Of a stretch of 64,000 nucleotides of DNA, positions 1 to 8,097 are shown piece by piece. How positions within the stretch are numbered: position 1 is the first letter of the stretch; every line of letters begins with the position of its first letter. A program made the position numbers and the translations under genes. The DNA is from Kitasatospora sp. SUK 42. GTDB lineage: Bacteria > Actinomycetota > Actinomycetes > Streptomycetales > Streptomycetaceae. Location of the stretch: assembly GCF_015776785.2 (NCBI RefSeq), contig NZ_LFMD02000007.1, positions 281,559 to 345,558 on the forward strand, read 5' to 3'. The notes below the pieces were generated by a model, which was given only the letters and a program-made list of their open reading frames with translations, made no database searches and had not been told where the DNA came from.

Positions 1-2
1 GT

Positions 3-17
3 CCGCCCGGAGGGCGG
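3..17. terminator. Short GC hairpin at the window edge
   Basis: CCGCCC and GGGCGG pair around a 3-base loop. It lies about 130 bases past the argH stop and could end the argGH transcript, but the stem is short, has no T-tract, and its surroundings are cut by the window. Confidence 0.3.
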
Positions 18-27
18 GCGGGGCGGC

Positions 28-112
28 GTTGGGGTGCGTGCATCGCAAGGCGGAGGAGGGAGCCACTGCGGAGCATTGGCGACCGACGACAACGCGGCGA
101 GGTGCGTGCCCC
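28..112 (+). repeat. Intergenic repeat, uninterrupted copy A
   Basis: Three blocks here recur in the same order and spacing logic, on the other strand, at 27948-28090: a 29-base block (28-56), GAGCCACTGCGG (60-71) and a 39-base block (74-112). Between the blocks this copy has only 3 and 2 bases, whereas the other copy carries a 31-base unit at each junction. The function is unknown. It sits downstream of argH in non-coding DNA. Confidence 0.8.
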
Positions 113-117
113 GGCGC

Positions 118-151
118 CGCCCCGCAGGCGGGAGTTCGAAGACAGGCCCCT
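118..151. repeat. 34-bp dispersed repeat, copy 1
   Basis: It matches 8045-8078 at 32 of 34 positions by eye, in the same orientation. Both copies lie at or just past the 3' end of a minus-strand gene, and this one overlaps the argH stop codon by two bases. It begins CGCCCCGCAGG and ends GACAGGCCCCT. Confidence 0.75.
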
Positions 152-1568
152 AGACCCACTCCTGCTGCCGCGCCAGGTCCGCCTTCACCTCGGCGAGCTG
201 GACCGCGACGGCCGAGGGGGCGGTACCGCCGCGCCCGTTGCGGGAGGCGATGGCGCCGTGCACGCTGAGCACCGACCGGACCTCGGGGGTCAGGTGCTCG
301 GAGATCGAGGCGAACTGCGCGTCCGTCAGGTCGGACAGCTCGATGCCCTCGGCCTCGCAGACCTTGACGCAGGCTCCGGCGACCTCGTGCGCGACCCGGA
401 ACGGCACGCCCTGCTTGACCAGCCACTCGGCGATGTCGGTGGCGAGCGAGAAGCCGGCCGGGGCCAGCTCCTCCAGCCGCTCCCGGTGCACGGTGAGGGT
501 GGCCATCATCCCGGTGAACGCGGGCAGCAGCACCTCCAGCGTGTCGCAGGAGTCGAAGACCGGCTCCTTGTCCTCCTGGAGGTCCCGGTTGTAGGCGAGC
601 GGCAGCGCCTTGAGGGTGGCCAGCAGGCCGGTCAGGTTGCCGATCAGCCGGCCGGACTTGCCCCGGGCCAGCTCGGCGATGTCCGGATTCTTCTTCTGCG
701 GCATGATCGAGGAGCCCGTGGAGAAGGCGTCGTGCAGCGTGATGAAGCCGAACTCCTTGGTGTTCCAGATGATCACCTCCTCCGCGATCCGGGAGAGGTT
801 GATGCCGATCATCGCGGTGACGAAGGCGAACTCCGCGACGAAGTCGCGCGAGGCGGTGCCGTCGATGGAGTTGCCGACCGAGCCGCCCTCGAAGCCGAGG
901 TCGGCCGCGACGGCCTGCGGGTCGAGGCCGAGCGAGGAGCCGGCCAGCGCGCCGGAGCCGTACGGCGACACGGCGGTGCGGGCGTCCCACTGGCGCAGCC
1001 GCTCGGCGTCCCGGCCGAGGGCCTGCACGTGGGCGAGGACATGGTGGGCGAAGAGCACCGGCTGGGCGTGCTGGAGGTGGGTGCGGCCCGGCATCGCGGT
1101 GTCCGGGTGCGCCTCGGCGAGGCCGACCAGGGCGTGCTGGAGGTCGAGCACCAGGCCGCCGATGATCTTGGCGTGGTCCCGCAGGTACATCCGGAACAGG
1201 GTGGCGATCTGGTCGTTGCGCGAGCGCCCGGCCCGCAGCTTGCCGCCGAGTTCGGCGCCGAGGCGCTCCAGCAGGCCGCGCTCCAGGGCGGTGTGCACGT
1301 CCTCGTCGGCGACGGTGCCGGTGAAGGTGCCCGCCTCGACGTCGGCGAGCAGCCGGTCGAGGCCGGCCAGCATGGCGGCCAGCTCCTCGTCGGACAGCAG
1401 GCCGGCCTTGTGCAGCACCCGGGCGTGCGCCTTGGAGCCGGCGATGTCGTACGGCGCGAGGCGCCAGTCGAAGTGGACCGAGGCGGAGAGCTTGGCCAGC
1501 GCCTCGGACGGGCCGTCGGCGAAGCGCGCGCCCCAGAGGCGGACGTCGGAGGACTGCTCGGCGGACAT
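150..1568 (-). CDS. argH: Argininosuccinate lyase
   Basis: This enzyme splits argininosuccinate into arginine and fumarate, the last step of arginine synthesis, in the cytosol. The 472-residue length is normal for the fumarase/aspartase superfamily. The family signature GSSIMPQKKNPD, which carries the mobile catalytic loop, lies near residue 283, and the active-site segment GRSRNDQIATL is present. The start chosen is the ATG before SAEQSSDVRLWG, because sequence further upstream in frame does not resemble the family. It follows argG with a gap of 50 bases and is probably co-transcribed with it. Confidence 0.97.
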   Translation of the reverse strand: MSAEQSSDVRLWGARFADGPSEALAKLSASVHFDWRLAPYDIAGSKAHARVLHKAGLLSDEELAAMLAGLDRLLADVEAGTFTGTVADEDVHTALERGLLERLGAELGGKLRAGRSRNDQIATLFRMYLRDHAKIIGGLVLDLQHALVGLAEAHPDTAMPGRTHLQHAQPVLFAHHVLAHVQALGRDAERLRQWDARTAVSPYGSGALAGSSLGLDPQAVAADLGFEGGSVGNSIDGTASRDFVAEFAFVTAMIGINLSRIAEEVIIWNTKEFGFITLHDAFSTGSSIMPQKKNPDIAELARGKSGRLIGNLTGLLATLKALPLAYNRDLQEDKEPVFDSCDTLEVLLPAFTGMMATLTVHRERLEELAPAGFSLATDIAEWLVKQGVPFRVAHEVAGACVKVCEAEGIELSDLTDAQFASISEHLTPEVRSVLSVHGAIASRNGRGGTAPSAVAVQLAEVKADLARQQEWV

Positions 1569-1618
1569 CGCGTGGCTCCTTGTTCGGGGTACGGGAAGGG
1601 GGTTGGGGGGTGGACCGG

Positions 1619-2812
1619 TCAGGCGAGGTCGCGGCGGGCGGCGAGCTTCGAGGACATCCCGAAGATCTCGATGAAGCCCTTGGACATCGACTGGTCGAAG
1701 GTGTCGCCGGTGTCGTAGGTGGCGAGGTTGAAGTCGTACAGCGACTGCTCGGACCGGCGGCCGTCGACCACGGCCCGGCCGCCGTGCAGCACCATCCGGA
1801 TCTCGCCGGAGACGTGCCGGTTGGCCTCGTCGACGAAGCCGTCCAGGGCGCGCTTGAGCGGGGAGAACCACAGGCCGTCGTAGACGAGTTCGGCCCAGCG
1901 CTGCTCCACCTGCCGCTTGTAGCGGGCGAGTTCGCGCTCGACGGTGACGTTCTCCAGCGCCTGGTGGGCGGTGATCAGGGCGATCGCGCCGGGGGCCTCG
2001 TAGATCTCCCGGGACTTGATGCCGACCAGCCGGTCCTCGACCATGTCGAGCCGGCCGACGCCCTGGGCGCCGGCCCGCCTGTTCAGCTCCTCGACGGCCT
2101 CCAGGACGGTGACCTTGCGGCCGTCGACGGCGACCGGGACGCCGGCGTCGAAGGTGATGACCACCTGGTCGGCCTCGCGCGGGGCGGCCGGGTCCTGGGT
2201 GTACTCGTAGACGTCCTCGATCGGGGCGTTCCAGATGTCCTCCAGGAAGCCGGTCTCCACGGCCCGGCCGAAGACGTTCTGGTCGATCGAGTACGGGGAC
2301 TTCTTCGTGGTGGCGATCGGCAGGCCCTTGGCCTCGGCGAAGGCGATCGCCTTGTCCCGGGTCATCGCGTAGTCCCGCACCGGGGCGATGCACTTCAGGC
2401 CCGGGGCCAGGGAGTTGATGCCGACCTCGAAGCGGACCTGGTCGTTGCCCTTGCCGGTGCAGCCGTGCGCGACGGTGGTGGCGCCGTGCTTCCTCGCGGC
2501 GGCGGCGAGGTGCTTGACGATGACGGGCCGGGAGAGCGCGGAGACCAGCGGGTACTGGCCCTGGTAGAGCGCGTTGGCCTTGATCGCGGGGAGGCAGTAC
2601 TCCTCGGCGAACTCGTCCCGGGCGTCGGCGACCTCGGCCTCGACGGCGCCGCAGTCCAGTGCGCGCTGACGGATGACGTCGAGGTCCTCGCCGCCCTGGC
2701 CGACGTCGACGGCGACGGCGATGACCTCCGCACCGGTCTCCTCGGCGATCCAGCCGATGCAGACGGACGTGTCGAGTCCGCCCGAGTAGGCGAGTATGAC
2801 GCGCTCGGTCAC
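1619..2812 (-). CDS. argG: Argininosuccinate synthase
   Basis: This enzyme joins citrulline and aspartate at the cost of ATP to form argininosuccinate. The product has 397 residues. The PP-loop ATP site AYSGGLDTS is at about residues 8-16, and AHGCTGKGNDQVRFE supplies substrate contacts. The start is the GTG at 2812, preceded by an AAGGAG ribosome binding site. An in-frame ATG at 2920 would run through the operator and part of the argR terminator. The gene has its own promoter region with an ARG-box-like palindrome at 2862-2880, so it is expressed separately from argCJBDR. argH follows. Confidence 0.97.
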   Translation of the reverse strand: MTERVILAYSGGLDTSVCIGWIAEETGAEVIAVAVDVGQGGEDLDVIRQRALDCGAVEAEVADARDEFAEEYCLPAIKANALYQGQYPLVSALSRPVIVKHLAAAARKHGATTVAHGCTGKGNDQVRFEVGINSLAPGLKCIAPVRDYAMTRDKAIAFAEAKGLPIATTKKSPYSIDQNVFGRAVETGFLEDIWNAPIEDVYEYTQDPAAPREADQVVITFDAGVPVAVDGRKVTVLEAVEELNRRAGAQGVGRLDMVEDRLVGIKSREIYEAPGAIALITAHQALENVTVERELARYKRQVEQRWAELVYDGLWFSPLKRALDGFVDEANRHVSGEIRMVLHGGRAVVDGRRSEQSLYDFNLATYDTGDTFDQSMSKGFIEIFGMSSKLAARRDLA

Positions 2813-2861
2813 GACCTTCTCCTTCCAGCTCCGCGTACGGGGTCGTACAGGTTTGCGGCGA

Positions 2862-2880
2862 TGGGCATAATTATGCACGA
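2862..2880 (-). promoter_or_regulatory. ArgR operator (ARG box) before argG
   Basis: GCATAATTATGC (2865-2876) is a perfect AT-rich palindrome in very GC-rich DNA. It lies about 55 bases before the argG start. The form fits the known ArgR box family (paired TGAAT/ATTCA-like arms), and argR is the next gene. Binding is inferred. Confidence 0.75.
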
Positions 2881-2893
2881 CGCCGTATGAAAC

Positions 2894-2934
2894 ACAAACC
2901 CCGGCCGGTGGAATCTCCACCGGCCGGGGTTTGT
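2894..2934 (-). terminator. Intrinsic terminator of the argCJBDR operon
   Basis: A perfect 18-bp stem with a 5-base loop (AATCT) starts 16 bases after the argR stop codon. Its outer base pairs are A/T rich (ACAAA/TTTGT). It separates the operon from the argG promoter. Confidence 0.9.
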
Positions 2935-2949
2935 AGGGAACTGCGCGTA

Positions 2950-3498
2950 CTACTGCGCCTTGGCCTGGGCCAGTTGCATGAGGTGGTCGGCGAGCGCCTG
3001 GCCGCCGGCCGGGTCGCGGCTGATCAGCAGCACGGTGTCGTCGCCGGCGATGGTGCCGATGATCTCGAACACCTCGGCCTGGTCGATCGCCGAGGCCAGG
3101 AACTGCGCGGCACCCGGCGGGGTGCGCAGCACCACCAGGTTGCCGGAGGCCGTCGCGGAGACCATGAGCTCGCCGGCCAGCCGGGCCATCCGGCCCTCGC
3201 TGGCCGACTCCCCCATCGGCGCGCGCGGCGTACGGTCGCCGCCCTCGGCCGGGACGGCGTAGATCAGCGCGCCGTCCCGGTTGCGGATCTTGACCGCGCC
3301 CAGCTCGTCCAGGTCCCGGGAGAGGGTCGCCTGGGTGACCACGAGTCCGTCGTCGGCGAGCAGCTTGGCGAGCTGGCTCTGCGAACGCACCGGCTGGCGG
3401 GTGAGCAGGTCCACGATCCGCCGGTGGCGCGCAGTGCGGGTCTGCGGGACCTGCGGCGTCGGGCCGGTGGCGGAGGGGCCGGAGTGGGAAACGGTCAT
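2950..3498 (-). CDS. argR: Arginine repressor ArgR
   Basis: This arginine-responsive repressor of arginine biosynthesis has 182 residues. The N-terminal winged helix (about 22-95, including TQATLSRDLDELGAVK) binds DNA. The C-terminal domain (about 105-175, with GTIAGDDTVLLI) forms the hexamer and binds arginine. It is the last gene of the operon and starts 23 bases after the argD stop with a GGGAG ribosome binding site. The likely targets are the AT-rich palindromic sites before argC and argG. The N-terminal extension of about 20 residues rich in S, T and P is usual in actinomycetes. Confidence 0.96.
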   Translation of the reverse strand: MTVSHSGPSATGPTPQVPQTRTARHRRIVDLLTRQPVRSQSQLAKLLADDGLVVTQATLSRDLDELGAVKIRNRDGALIYAVPAEGGDRTPRAPMGESASEGRMARLAGELMVSATASGNLVVLRTPPGAAQFLASAIDQAEVFEIIGTIAGDDTVLLISRDPAGGQALADHLMQLAQAKAQ

Positions 3499-3521
3499 GT
3501 GATTATTCTCCCGGACAAACG

Positions 3522-4727
3522 TCAACTCGCATCGGCCGGGGCGCTCTCGCGCACCGTCCGGAGGATGCCCGGCAACGCGGCGAGGAAGGCGTCCGCCTCC
3601 TGCTCGGTCAGCACCAGCGGCGGAGCCAGCCGGACGGCGTCCGCGACCGCGGCGTTGACCAGGAAACCCGCCTCCTGCGCGGCCGCCTGGACCTTTGCCG
3701 AGACCGGCTCGGTGAGCACGATGCCGAGCAGCAGGCCGGCCCCGCGCACGTGCGAGACCAGCGGGTCGCCGATCGCCTCCACCCCGTGCCGCAGCCGCTC
3801 TCCCAGCTTGCGGACGTGCTCCAGCAGGCCCTCGGACTCGATGGTGTCCAGCACCGCGAGCCCGGCCGCGGCGGCCACCGGGTTGCCGCCGAAGGTGGTG
3901 CCGTGCTGGCCCGGGGTGAGCAGCTCGGCCGCCTCGCCGAAGGCCAGCACCGCGCCCATCGGCAGGCCGCCGCCGAGCGCCTTGGCGAGGGTGACGACGT
4001 CCGGCTCGACGCCCTCGAAGGCCTGGTGGGCGTACCAGTGGCCGGTGCGGCCGATGCCGGTCTGGATCTCGTCCAGGACCAGCAGGGTGCCGGTGGCCCG
4101 GGTGATCTCGCGGGCCGCCCTGAGGTAGCCCTCGGGCAGCGGGATCGCGCCGTTCTCGCCCTGGATCGGCTCCAGGAAGACGGCGGCGGTCTCGGTGGTG
4201 ACGGCCGCGCGCAGCGCCTCGACGTCGCCGAACGGAACGTGGGTGACGTCTCCGGGCAGCGGGCGGAACGGGTCCTGCTTGGCCGGCTGGCCGGTGAGCG
4301 CGAGGGCGCCCATGGTCCGGCCGTGGAAGCCGCCCTCCAGGGCGACCAGGTGGGTGCGGCCGGTGCGCCGGCTGATCTTGAACGCGGCCTCGTTGGCCTC
4401 GGCGCCGGAGTTGCAGAAGAACACCCGGCCGCCCTCCCGGCCGTCCAGCTCCAGCAGCCGCTCGGCGAGGGCGATGGTCGGCTCGGCCATGAAGAGGTTG
4501 GAGACGTGGCCGAGGGTGGCGATCTGCCGGCTGACCGCCTCGACGACCGCCGGGTGGGCGGTGCCGAGGGCGTTGACGGCGATGCCGCCGAGCAGGTCGG
4601 TGTACTCCTTGCCGTCCGCGTCCCAGAGCTTGGTGCCCTCGCCCCGCACCAGCGGGATGCGGGGGGTGCCGTAGTTGTCGGTGAAGCTGTGCTGCCACCG
4701 CTCGGTGAGCTGCTCGTTGTGTGTCAT
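3522..4727 (-). CDS. argD: Acetylornithine aminotransferase
   Basis: This PLP enzyme transfers an amino group from glutamate to N-acetylglutamate semialdehyde and so makes N-acetylornithine. It has 401 residues. LLVLDEIQTGIGRTG binds PLP, and LAKALGGGLPMGA holds the Schiff-base lysine near residue 248. The ATG start overlaps the argB stop (ATGA), which shows translational coupling. It may also serve in lysine synthesis (DapC activity), as in other bacteria; that is inference from the family. Confidence 0.96.
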   Translation of the reverse strand: MTHNEQLTERWQHSFTDNYGTPRIPLVRGEGTKLWDADGKEYTDLLGGIAVNALGTAHPAVVEAVSRQIATLGHVSNLFMAEPTIALAERLLELDGREGGRVFFCNSGAEANEAAFKISRRTGRTHLVALEGGFHGRTMGALALTGQPAKQDPFRPLPGDVTHVPFGDVEALRAAVTTETAAVFLEPIQGENGAIPLPEGYLRAAREITRATGTLLVLDEIQTGIGRTGHWYAHQAFEGVEPDVVTLAKALGGGLPMGAVLAFGEAAELLTPGQHGTTFGGNPVAAAAGLAVLDTIESEGLLEHVRKLGERLRHGVEAIGDPLVSHVRGAGLLLGIVLTEPVSAKVQAAAQEAGFLVNAAVADAVRLAPPLVLTEQEADAFLAALPGILRTVRESAPADAS

Positions 4728-5656
4728 GCCAGTCCCCCGGTCACGGTCGTCTCGTCGTCCGGCACGACCATCGTGCCGATGCCCTCGTCGGTGAAGATCT
4801 CCAGCAGCAGGCTGTGCTGGACCCGGCCGTCCAGCACGCGGGCGGTGCCCACGCCGGAGCGGACGGCGCGCAGGCAGCCCTCCATCTTGGGGAGCATGCC
4901 GGAGGCCAGCTCCGGCAGCAGTTCCTCCAGCTCGCTCGCGGTGAGCTGGCTGATCACGTCGTCGGAGCTCGGCCAGTCCTTGTAGAGGCCCTCGACGTCG
5001 GTCAGCACCACCAGCATCTCGGCGCCGAGCGCGACCGCGAGGGCGGAGGCGGCGGTGTCGGCGTTGATGTTGTAGACGTGGCCGTCGGCGCCGCGGGCGA
5101 TCGAGGAGATGACCGGGATGCGGCCGTCGGCGATCAGCGCCTTCACCGCGCCGGCCTCGATGTTGACGATGTCCCCGACCAGACCGATGTCGACCTGCTC
5201 GCCGTCCACCACCGCGTAGCGCTTGACCGCCGTCATGGTGTGCGCGTCCTCGCCGGTCATGCCGACGGCGAACGGGCCGTGCTCGTTGAGCAGGCCGACC
5301 AGCTCGCGCTGCACCTGGCCGGCCAGCACCATCCGGACCACGTCCATGGTCTCGGGGGTGGTGACCCGCAGGCCGTTGGTGAAGTTGGACTTCAGGCCGA
5401 GCCGGTCCAGCTGGGCGCTGATCTGCGGGCCGCCGCCGTGCACCACGACGGGGTGCAGGCCGGCGTAGCGGAGGAAGACGACGTCCTGGGCGAAGGCCGC
5501 CTTGAGGCTCTCGTCCACCATGGCGTTGCCGCCGAACTTGATCACGACGGTCTTGCCGTGGAAGCGCTCCAGCCACGGCAGCGCCTCGATCAGCGTCATG
5601 GCCTTGGGCAACGCGGTGTTGTTGCGGGCCTGTTCGCCCTTGGGTGCGATCTGCAC
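4724..5656 (-). CDS. argB: Acetylglutamate kinase
   Basis: This enzyme phosphorylates N-acetylglutamate and is the step usually inhibited by arginine. It has 310 residues in the amino-acid kinase fold: KTVVIKFGGNAM near 35-46 for ATP and phosphate, HGGGPQIS near 75, and INADTAASALA toward the nucleotide site. The start is a GTG (5656) after a GAGGGAAA site. In-frame alternatives such as MTLIEALPW would remove conserved N-terminal residues. The gap of 93 bases to argJ is the only long one in the operon and contains a dispersed repeat at 5673-5702. Confidence 0.96.
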   Translation of the reverse strand: MQIAPKGEQARNNTALPKAMTLIEALPWLERFHGKTVVIKFGGNAMVDESLKAAFAQDVVFLRYAGLHPVVVHGGGPQISAQLDRLGLKSNFTNGLRVTTPETMDVVRMVLAGQVQRELVGLLNEHGPFAVGMTGEDAHTMTAVKRYAVVDGEQVDIGLVGDIVNIEAGAVKALIADGRIPVISSIARGADGHVYNINADTAASALAVALGAEMLVVLTDVEGLYKDWPSSDDVISQLTASELEELLPELASGMLPKMEGCLRAVRSGVGTARVLDGRVQHSLLLEIFTDEGIGTMVVPDDETTVTGGLA

Positions 5657-5672
5657 GGGTTTCCCTCGTCGA

Positions 5673-5702
5673 TGGGGGTCCCCTCGGCCGGAGGCTGGGG
5701 GA
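5673..5702. repeat. Dispersed 30-bp element in the argJ-argB gap
   Basis: TGGGGGTCCCCTCGGCCGG followed by AGGCTGGGGGA is a diverged relative of the 31-bp unit present twice at 27987-28061. It lies inside the operon transcript and can form a small GC hairpin (TCCCC with GGGGA) ahead of the argB ribosome binding site. Confidence 0.65.
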
Positions 5703-5749
5703 GGTTGTCGCGGATCAGCGGATCGGATGTCGCGTCGCGGTGTCGCGGC

Positions 5750-6919
5750 TCAGGTGGAGTAGGCGCTGTTCTCGTGGACGTAGTCGGCGGTGAGGTCGTT
5801 GGTCCACAGGGAGGCGCTCGCCGTACCGGCGTTGAGGTTCGCGGTGATGACGACCTCGCGGCCGCCCATGTCCACCAGCTCGCGGTCCTCGCCCACACCG
5901 CCCTCCTTGCACACCCAGACGCCGTTGATGGCCACGTCGAGCGCGTTCGGGTCGAAGGCGGCGGAGGTGGTGCCGATCGCGGCCAGCACCCGGCCCCAGT
6001 TGGGGTCCTCGCCGTGGATGGCGCACTTGAGCAGGTTGTTGCGGCTGATCGTGCGGGCGACCTCGACGGCCTCGTCCTCGGTGGCGGCGCCGGTGACGTC
6101 GATCCGGATGTCCTTGCTGGCACCCTCGGCGTCGCCGATCAGCTGGCGGGCGAGGTCGGCGCTCACCGCGCGGACGGCCTCGGCGAACTCGGCCTGGTCC
6201 GGGGTGATGCCGGTGGCGCCGGAGGCGAGCAGCAGCACGGTGTCGTTGGTCGACATGCAGCCGTCGGAGTCGATCCGGTCGAAGGTGGTGCGGGTGGCGC
6301 CGCGCAGCGCGGCGTCCAGGCCGGCGCCGTCCACCTCGGCGTCGGTGGTGAGGACGACCAGCATGGTGGCCAGGCTCGGGGCGAGCATGCCCGCGCCCTT
6401 GGCCATGCCGCCGACCGTCCAGCCGGCCGGGCTGGTGACCTGGGCGGTCTTGTGCACGGTGTCGGTGGTCTTGATGGCGATCGCGGCGGCCTCGCCGCCG
6501 TTCTCGCTGAGCTCTCCGGCGGCCAGGGCGACGCCGGGCAGCAGGATGTCCATCGGCAGCCGGACGCCGATCAGACCGGTGGAGGCGACGGCGACCTCGC
6601 CGGCGTTGAGCTTCAGCTCCTCGGCGACCTTCTCCGCGGTGGCGTGGGTGTCCTGGAAGCCGAGCGGGCCGGTGCAGGCGTTGGCGCCACCGGAGTTGAG
6701 CACGACGGCGGAGACCTGGCCGCCCTTGAGGACCTGCTCGGACCAGAGCACCGGCGCGGCCTTGACCCGGTTGGCGGTGAAGACGCCGGCCGCGGCGAGC
6801 GAGGGGCCGTCGTTGACCACCAGGGCGAGGTCCGGGGTGCCGGAGGCCTTGATGCCGGCGGTCACGCCGGCGGCCCGGAAGCCCTTGGCGGCGGTCACGC
6901 CGATCTTGGGGTTGGTCAC
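5750..6919 (-). CDS. argJ: Bifunctional ornithine acetyltransferase / N-acetylglutamate synthase
   Basis: ArgJ recycles the acetyl group from N-acetylornithine to glutamate. The precursor has 389 residues and normally cleaves itself into alpha and beta chains. The cleavage motif MLAPSLATMLVV is present, with the nucleophilic threonine near residue 184. The start is the GTG at 6919, which overlaps the argC stop as GTGA. Whether it is bifunctional or only a transacetylase cannot be told from the sequence. Confidence 0.95.
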   Translation of the reverse strand: MTNPKIGVTAAKGFRAAGVTAGIKASGTPDLALVVNDGPSLAAAGVFTANRVKAAPVLWSEQVLKGGQVSAVVLNSGGANACTGPLGFQDTHATAEKVAEELKLNAGEVAVASTGLIGVRLPMDILLPGVALAAGELSENGGEAAAIAIKTTDTVHKTAQVTSPAGWTVGGMAKGAGMLAPSLATMLVVLTTDAEVDGAGLDAALRGATRTTFDRIDSDGCMSTNDTVLLLASGATGITPDQAEFAEAVRAVSADLARQLIGDAEGASKDIRIDVTGAATEDEAVEVARTISRNNLLKCAIHGEDPNWGRVLAAIGTTSAAFDPNALDVAINGVWVCKEGGVGEDRELVDMGGREVVITANLNAGTASASLWTNDLTADYVHENSAYST

Positions 6920-7944
6920 GGTGCGACTCCGTTCACGGGAAGGCCCAGCTCCTCGGGCAGGCCCAGGGCGATGTTCATGCTCTGCACCGCGCCGCCCGCG
7001 GTGCCCTTGACCAGGTTGTCGATCGCGCTGATCGCGATGATCCGCCCGGCGGCCGGGTCCAGGGCGACCTGGACCAGGGCGGTGTTGGCGCCGTAGACGC
7101 TGCTGGTCTGCGGCCACTGCCCCTCGGGCAGCAGGTGGACGAACGGCTCGGCCGCGAACGCGTCGGCGTAGGCGGCGCGCAGGCCCTCGGCGGTCACGCC
7201 CGGCTTGGCCTTGGCGGAGCAGGTGGCGAGGATACCGCGCGGCATCGGGACGAGGGTGGGGGTGAAGGAGACGGTCACCGGCTCGCCCGCGACCGGGGTG
7301 AGGTTCTGCACCATCTCCGGGGTGTGCCGGTGCACGCCGCCGACGCCGTACGCGCTGACGTTGCCCATGACCTCGCTGCCCAGCAGGTGGGTCTTGGCGG
7401 CCTTGCCGGCGCCGGAGGTGCCGGAGGCGGCGACCACCACGGCCTCCGGCTCGGCGAGCCCGGCGGCGTACGCCGGGAAGAGCGCCAGGGAGACGGCCGT
7501 CGGGTAGCAGCCGGGGACGGCGATCCGGTTGCTCCCCTTCAGCGCGGCGCGGTGGCCGGGCAGTTCGGGCAGGCCGTAGGGCCAGGTGCCGGCGTGCGCG
7601 GAGCCGTAGAACTGCTCCCAGTCGGCGGCGGCCTTGAGCCGGAAGTCGGCGCCGCAGTCGACCACCAGGACGTTCTCCCCGAGGGCCTCGGCGACGGCGG
7701 CGGACTGGCCGTGCGGCAGCGCGAGGAACACCACGTCGTGGCCGGCCAGCACCTCGGGGGTGGTGGGTTCGAGGACGCGGTCGGCGAGCGGGAACAGGTG
7801 CGGCTGCAATGCGCCCAGCCTGATGCCCGCGTTCGAGCCGCCGGTCAGCGCCCCGATCTCCACCTCCGGGTGGCCGAGCAGCAGGCGCAGCACCTCACCG
7901 CCCGCGTACCCGCTCGCGCCTGCGACGGCGACTCGCAAAGCCAT
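6916..7944 (-). CDS. argC: N-acetyl-gamma-glutamyl-phosphate reductase
   Basis: This enzyme reduces N-acetylglutamyl phosphate to the semialdehyde with NADPH. It has 342 residues. The Rossmann motif VAGASGYAGGE is at about residues 6-16, and the catalytic cysteine lies in PGCYPTAV near residue 145. The chosen ATG (7944) has a strong AAGGAGG site. The longer in-frame start at 7998 would place coding sequence across the operator. It is the first gene of argC-J-B-D-R. Confidence 0.96.
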   Translation of the reverse strand: MALRVAVAGASGYAGGEVLRLLLGHPEVEIGALTGGSNAGIRLGALQPHLFPLADRVLEPTTPEVLAGHDVVFLALPHGQSAAVAEALGENVLVVDCGADFRLKAAADWEQFYGSAHAGTWPYGLPELPGHRAALKGSNRIAVPGCYPTAVSLALFPAYAAGLAEPEAVVVAASGTSGAGKAAKTHLLGSEVMGNVSAYGVGGVHRHTPEMVQNLTPVAGEPVTVSFTPTLVPMPRGILATCSAKAKPGVTAEGLRAAYADAFAAEPFVHLLPEGQWPQTSSVYGANTALVQVALDPAAGRIIAISAIDNLVKGTAGGAVQSMNIALGLPEELGLPVNGVAP

Positions 7945-7964
7945 GACGTTCCTCCTTAGTCGTG

Positions 7965-7996
7965 GCATGAATATACGCGCGACGGAAAATTCATGC
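7965..7996 (-). promoter_or_regulatory. ArgR operator before argC
   Basis: GCATGAAT (7965-7972) and ATTCATGC (7989-7996) form a perfect inverted repeat 21 bases before the argC start. The arms have the ARG-box-like TGAAT/ATTCA core. It resembles the argG site and probably overlaps the operon promoter. Confidence 0.75.
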
Positions 7997-8044
7997 AAGG
8001 AGTAACGGGAGAGGCCCCGGGGCCGGCCTTCGCACTCCCGACGT

Positions 8045-8078
8045 CGCCCCGCAGGTGGGAGTCCGAAGACAGGCCCCT
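8045..8078. repeat. 34-bp dispersed repeat, copy 2
   Basis: This is the partner of 118-151, with two differences. It lies 20 bases past the stop codon of a minus-strand methyltransferase gene and about 50 bases before the argC operator. Confidence 0.75.
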
Positions 8079-8097
8079 CGGGCGCCGCCGGGACGGA

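Noticed and set aside
102..1718. A 538-codon open frame on the plus strand opposite argH
   Set aside because: High GC leaves stop-free antisense frames. Its predicted protein is repetitive G/A/R/V-rich, while the minus strand encodes a full argininosuccinate lyase.
1583..2393. In-frame extension of argH upstream into argG
   Set aside because: The extension reads argG in a wrong frame. The family N terminus begins at 1568.
4721..7096. A 791-codon plus-strand open frame opposite argB and argJ
   Set aside because: It is a shadow of argB/argJ codon bias with no recognisable domain and no ribosome site.
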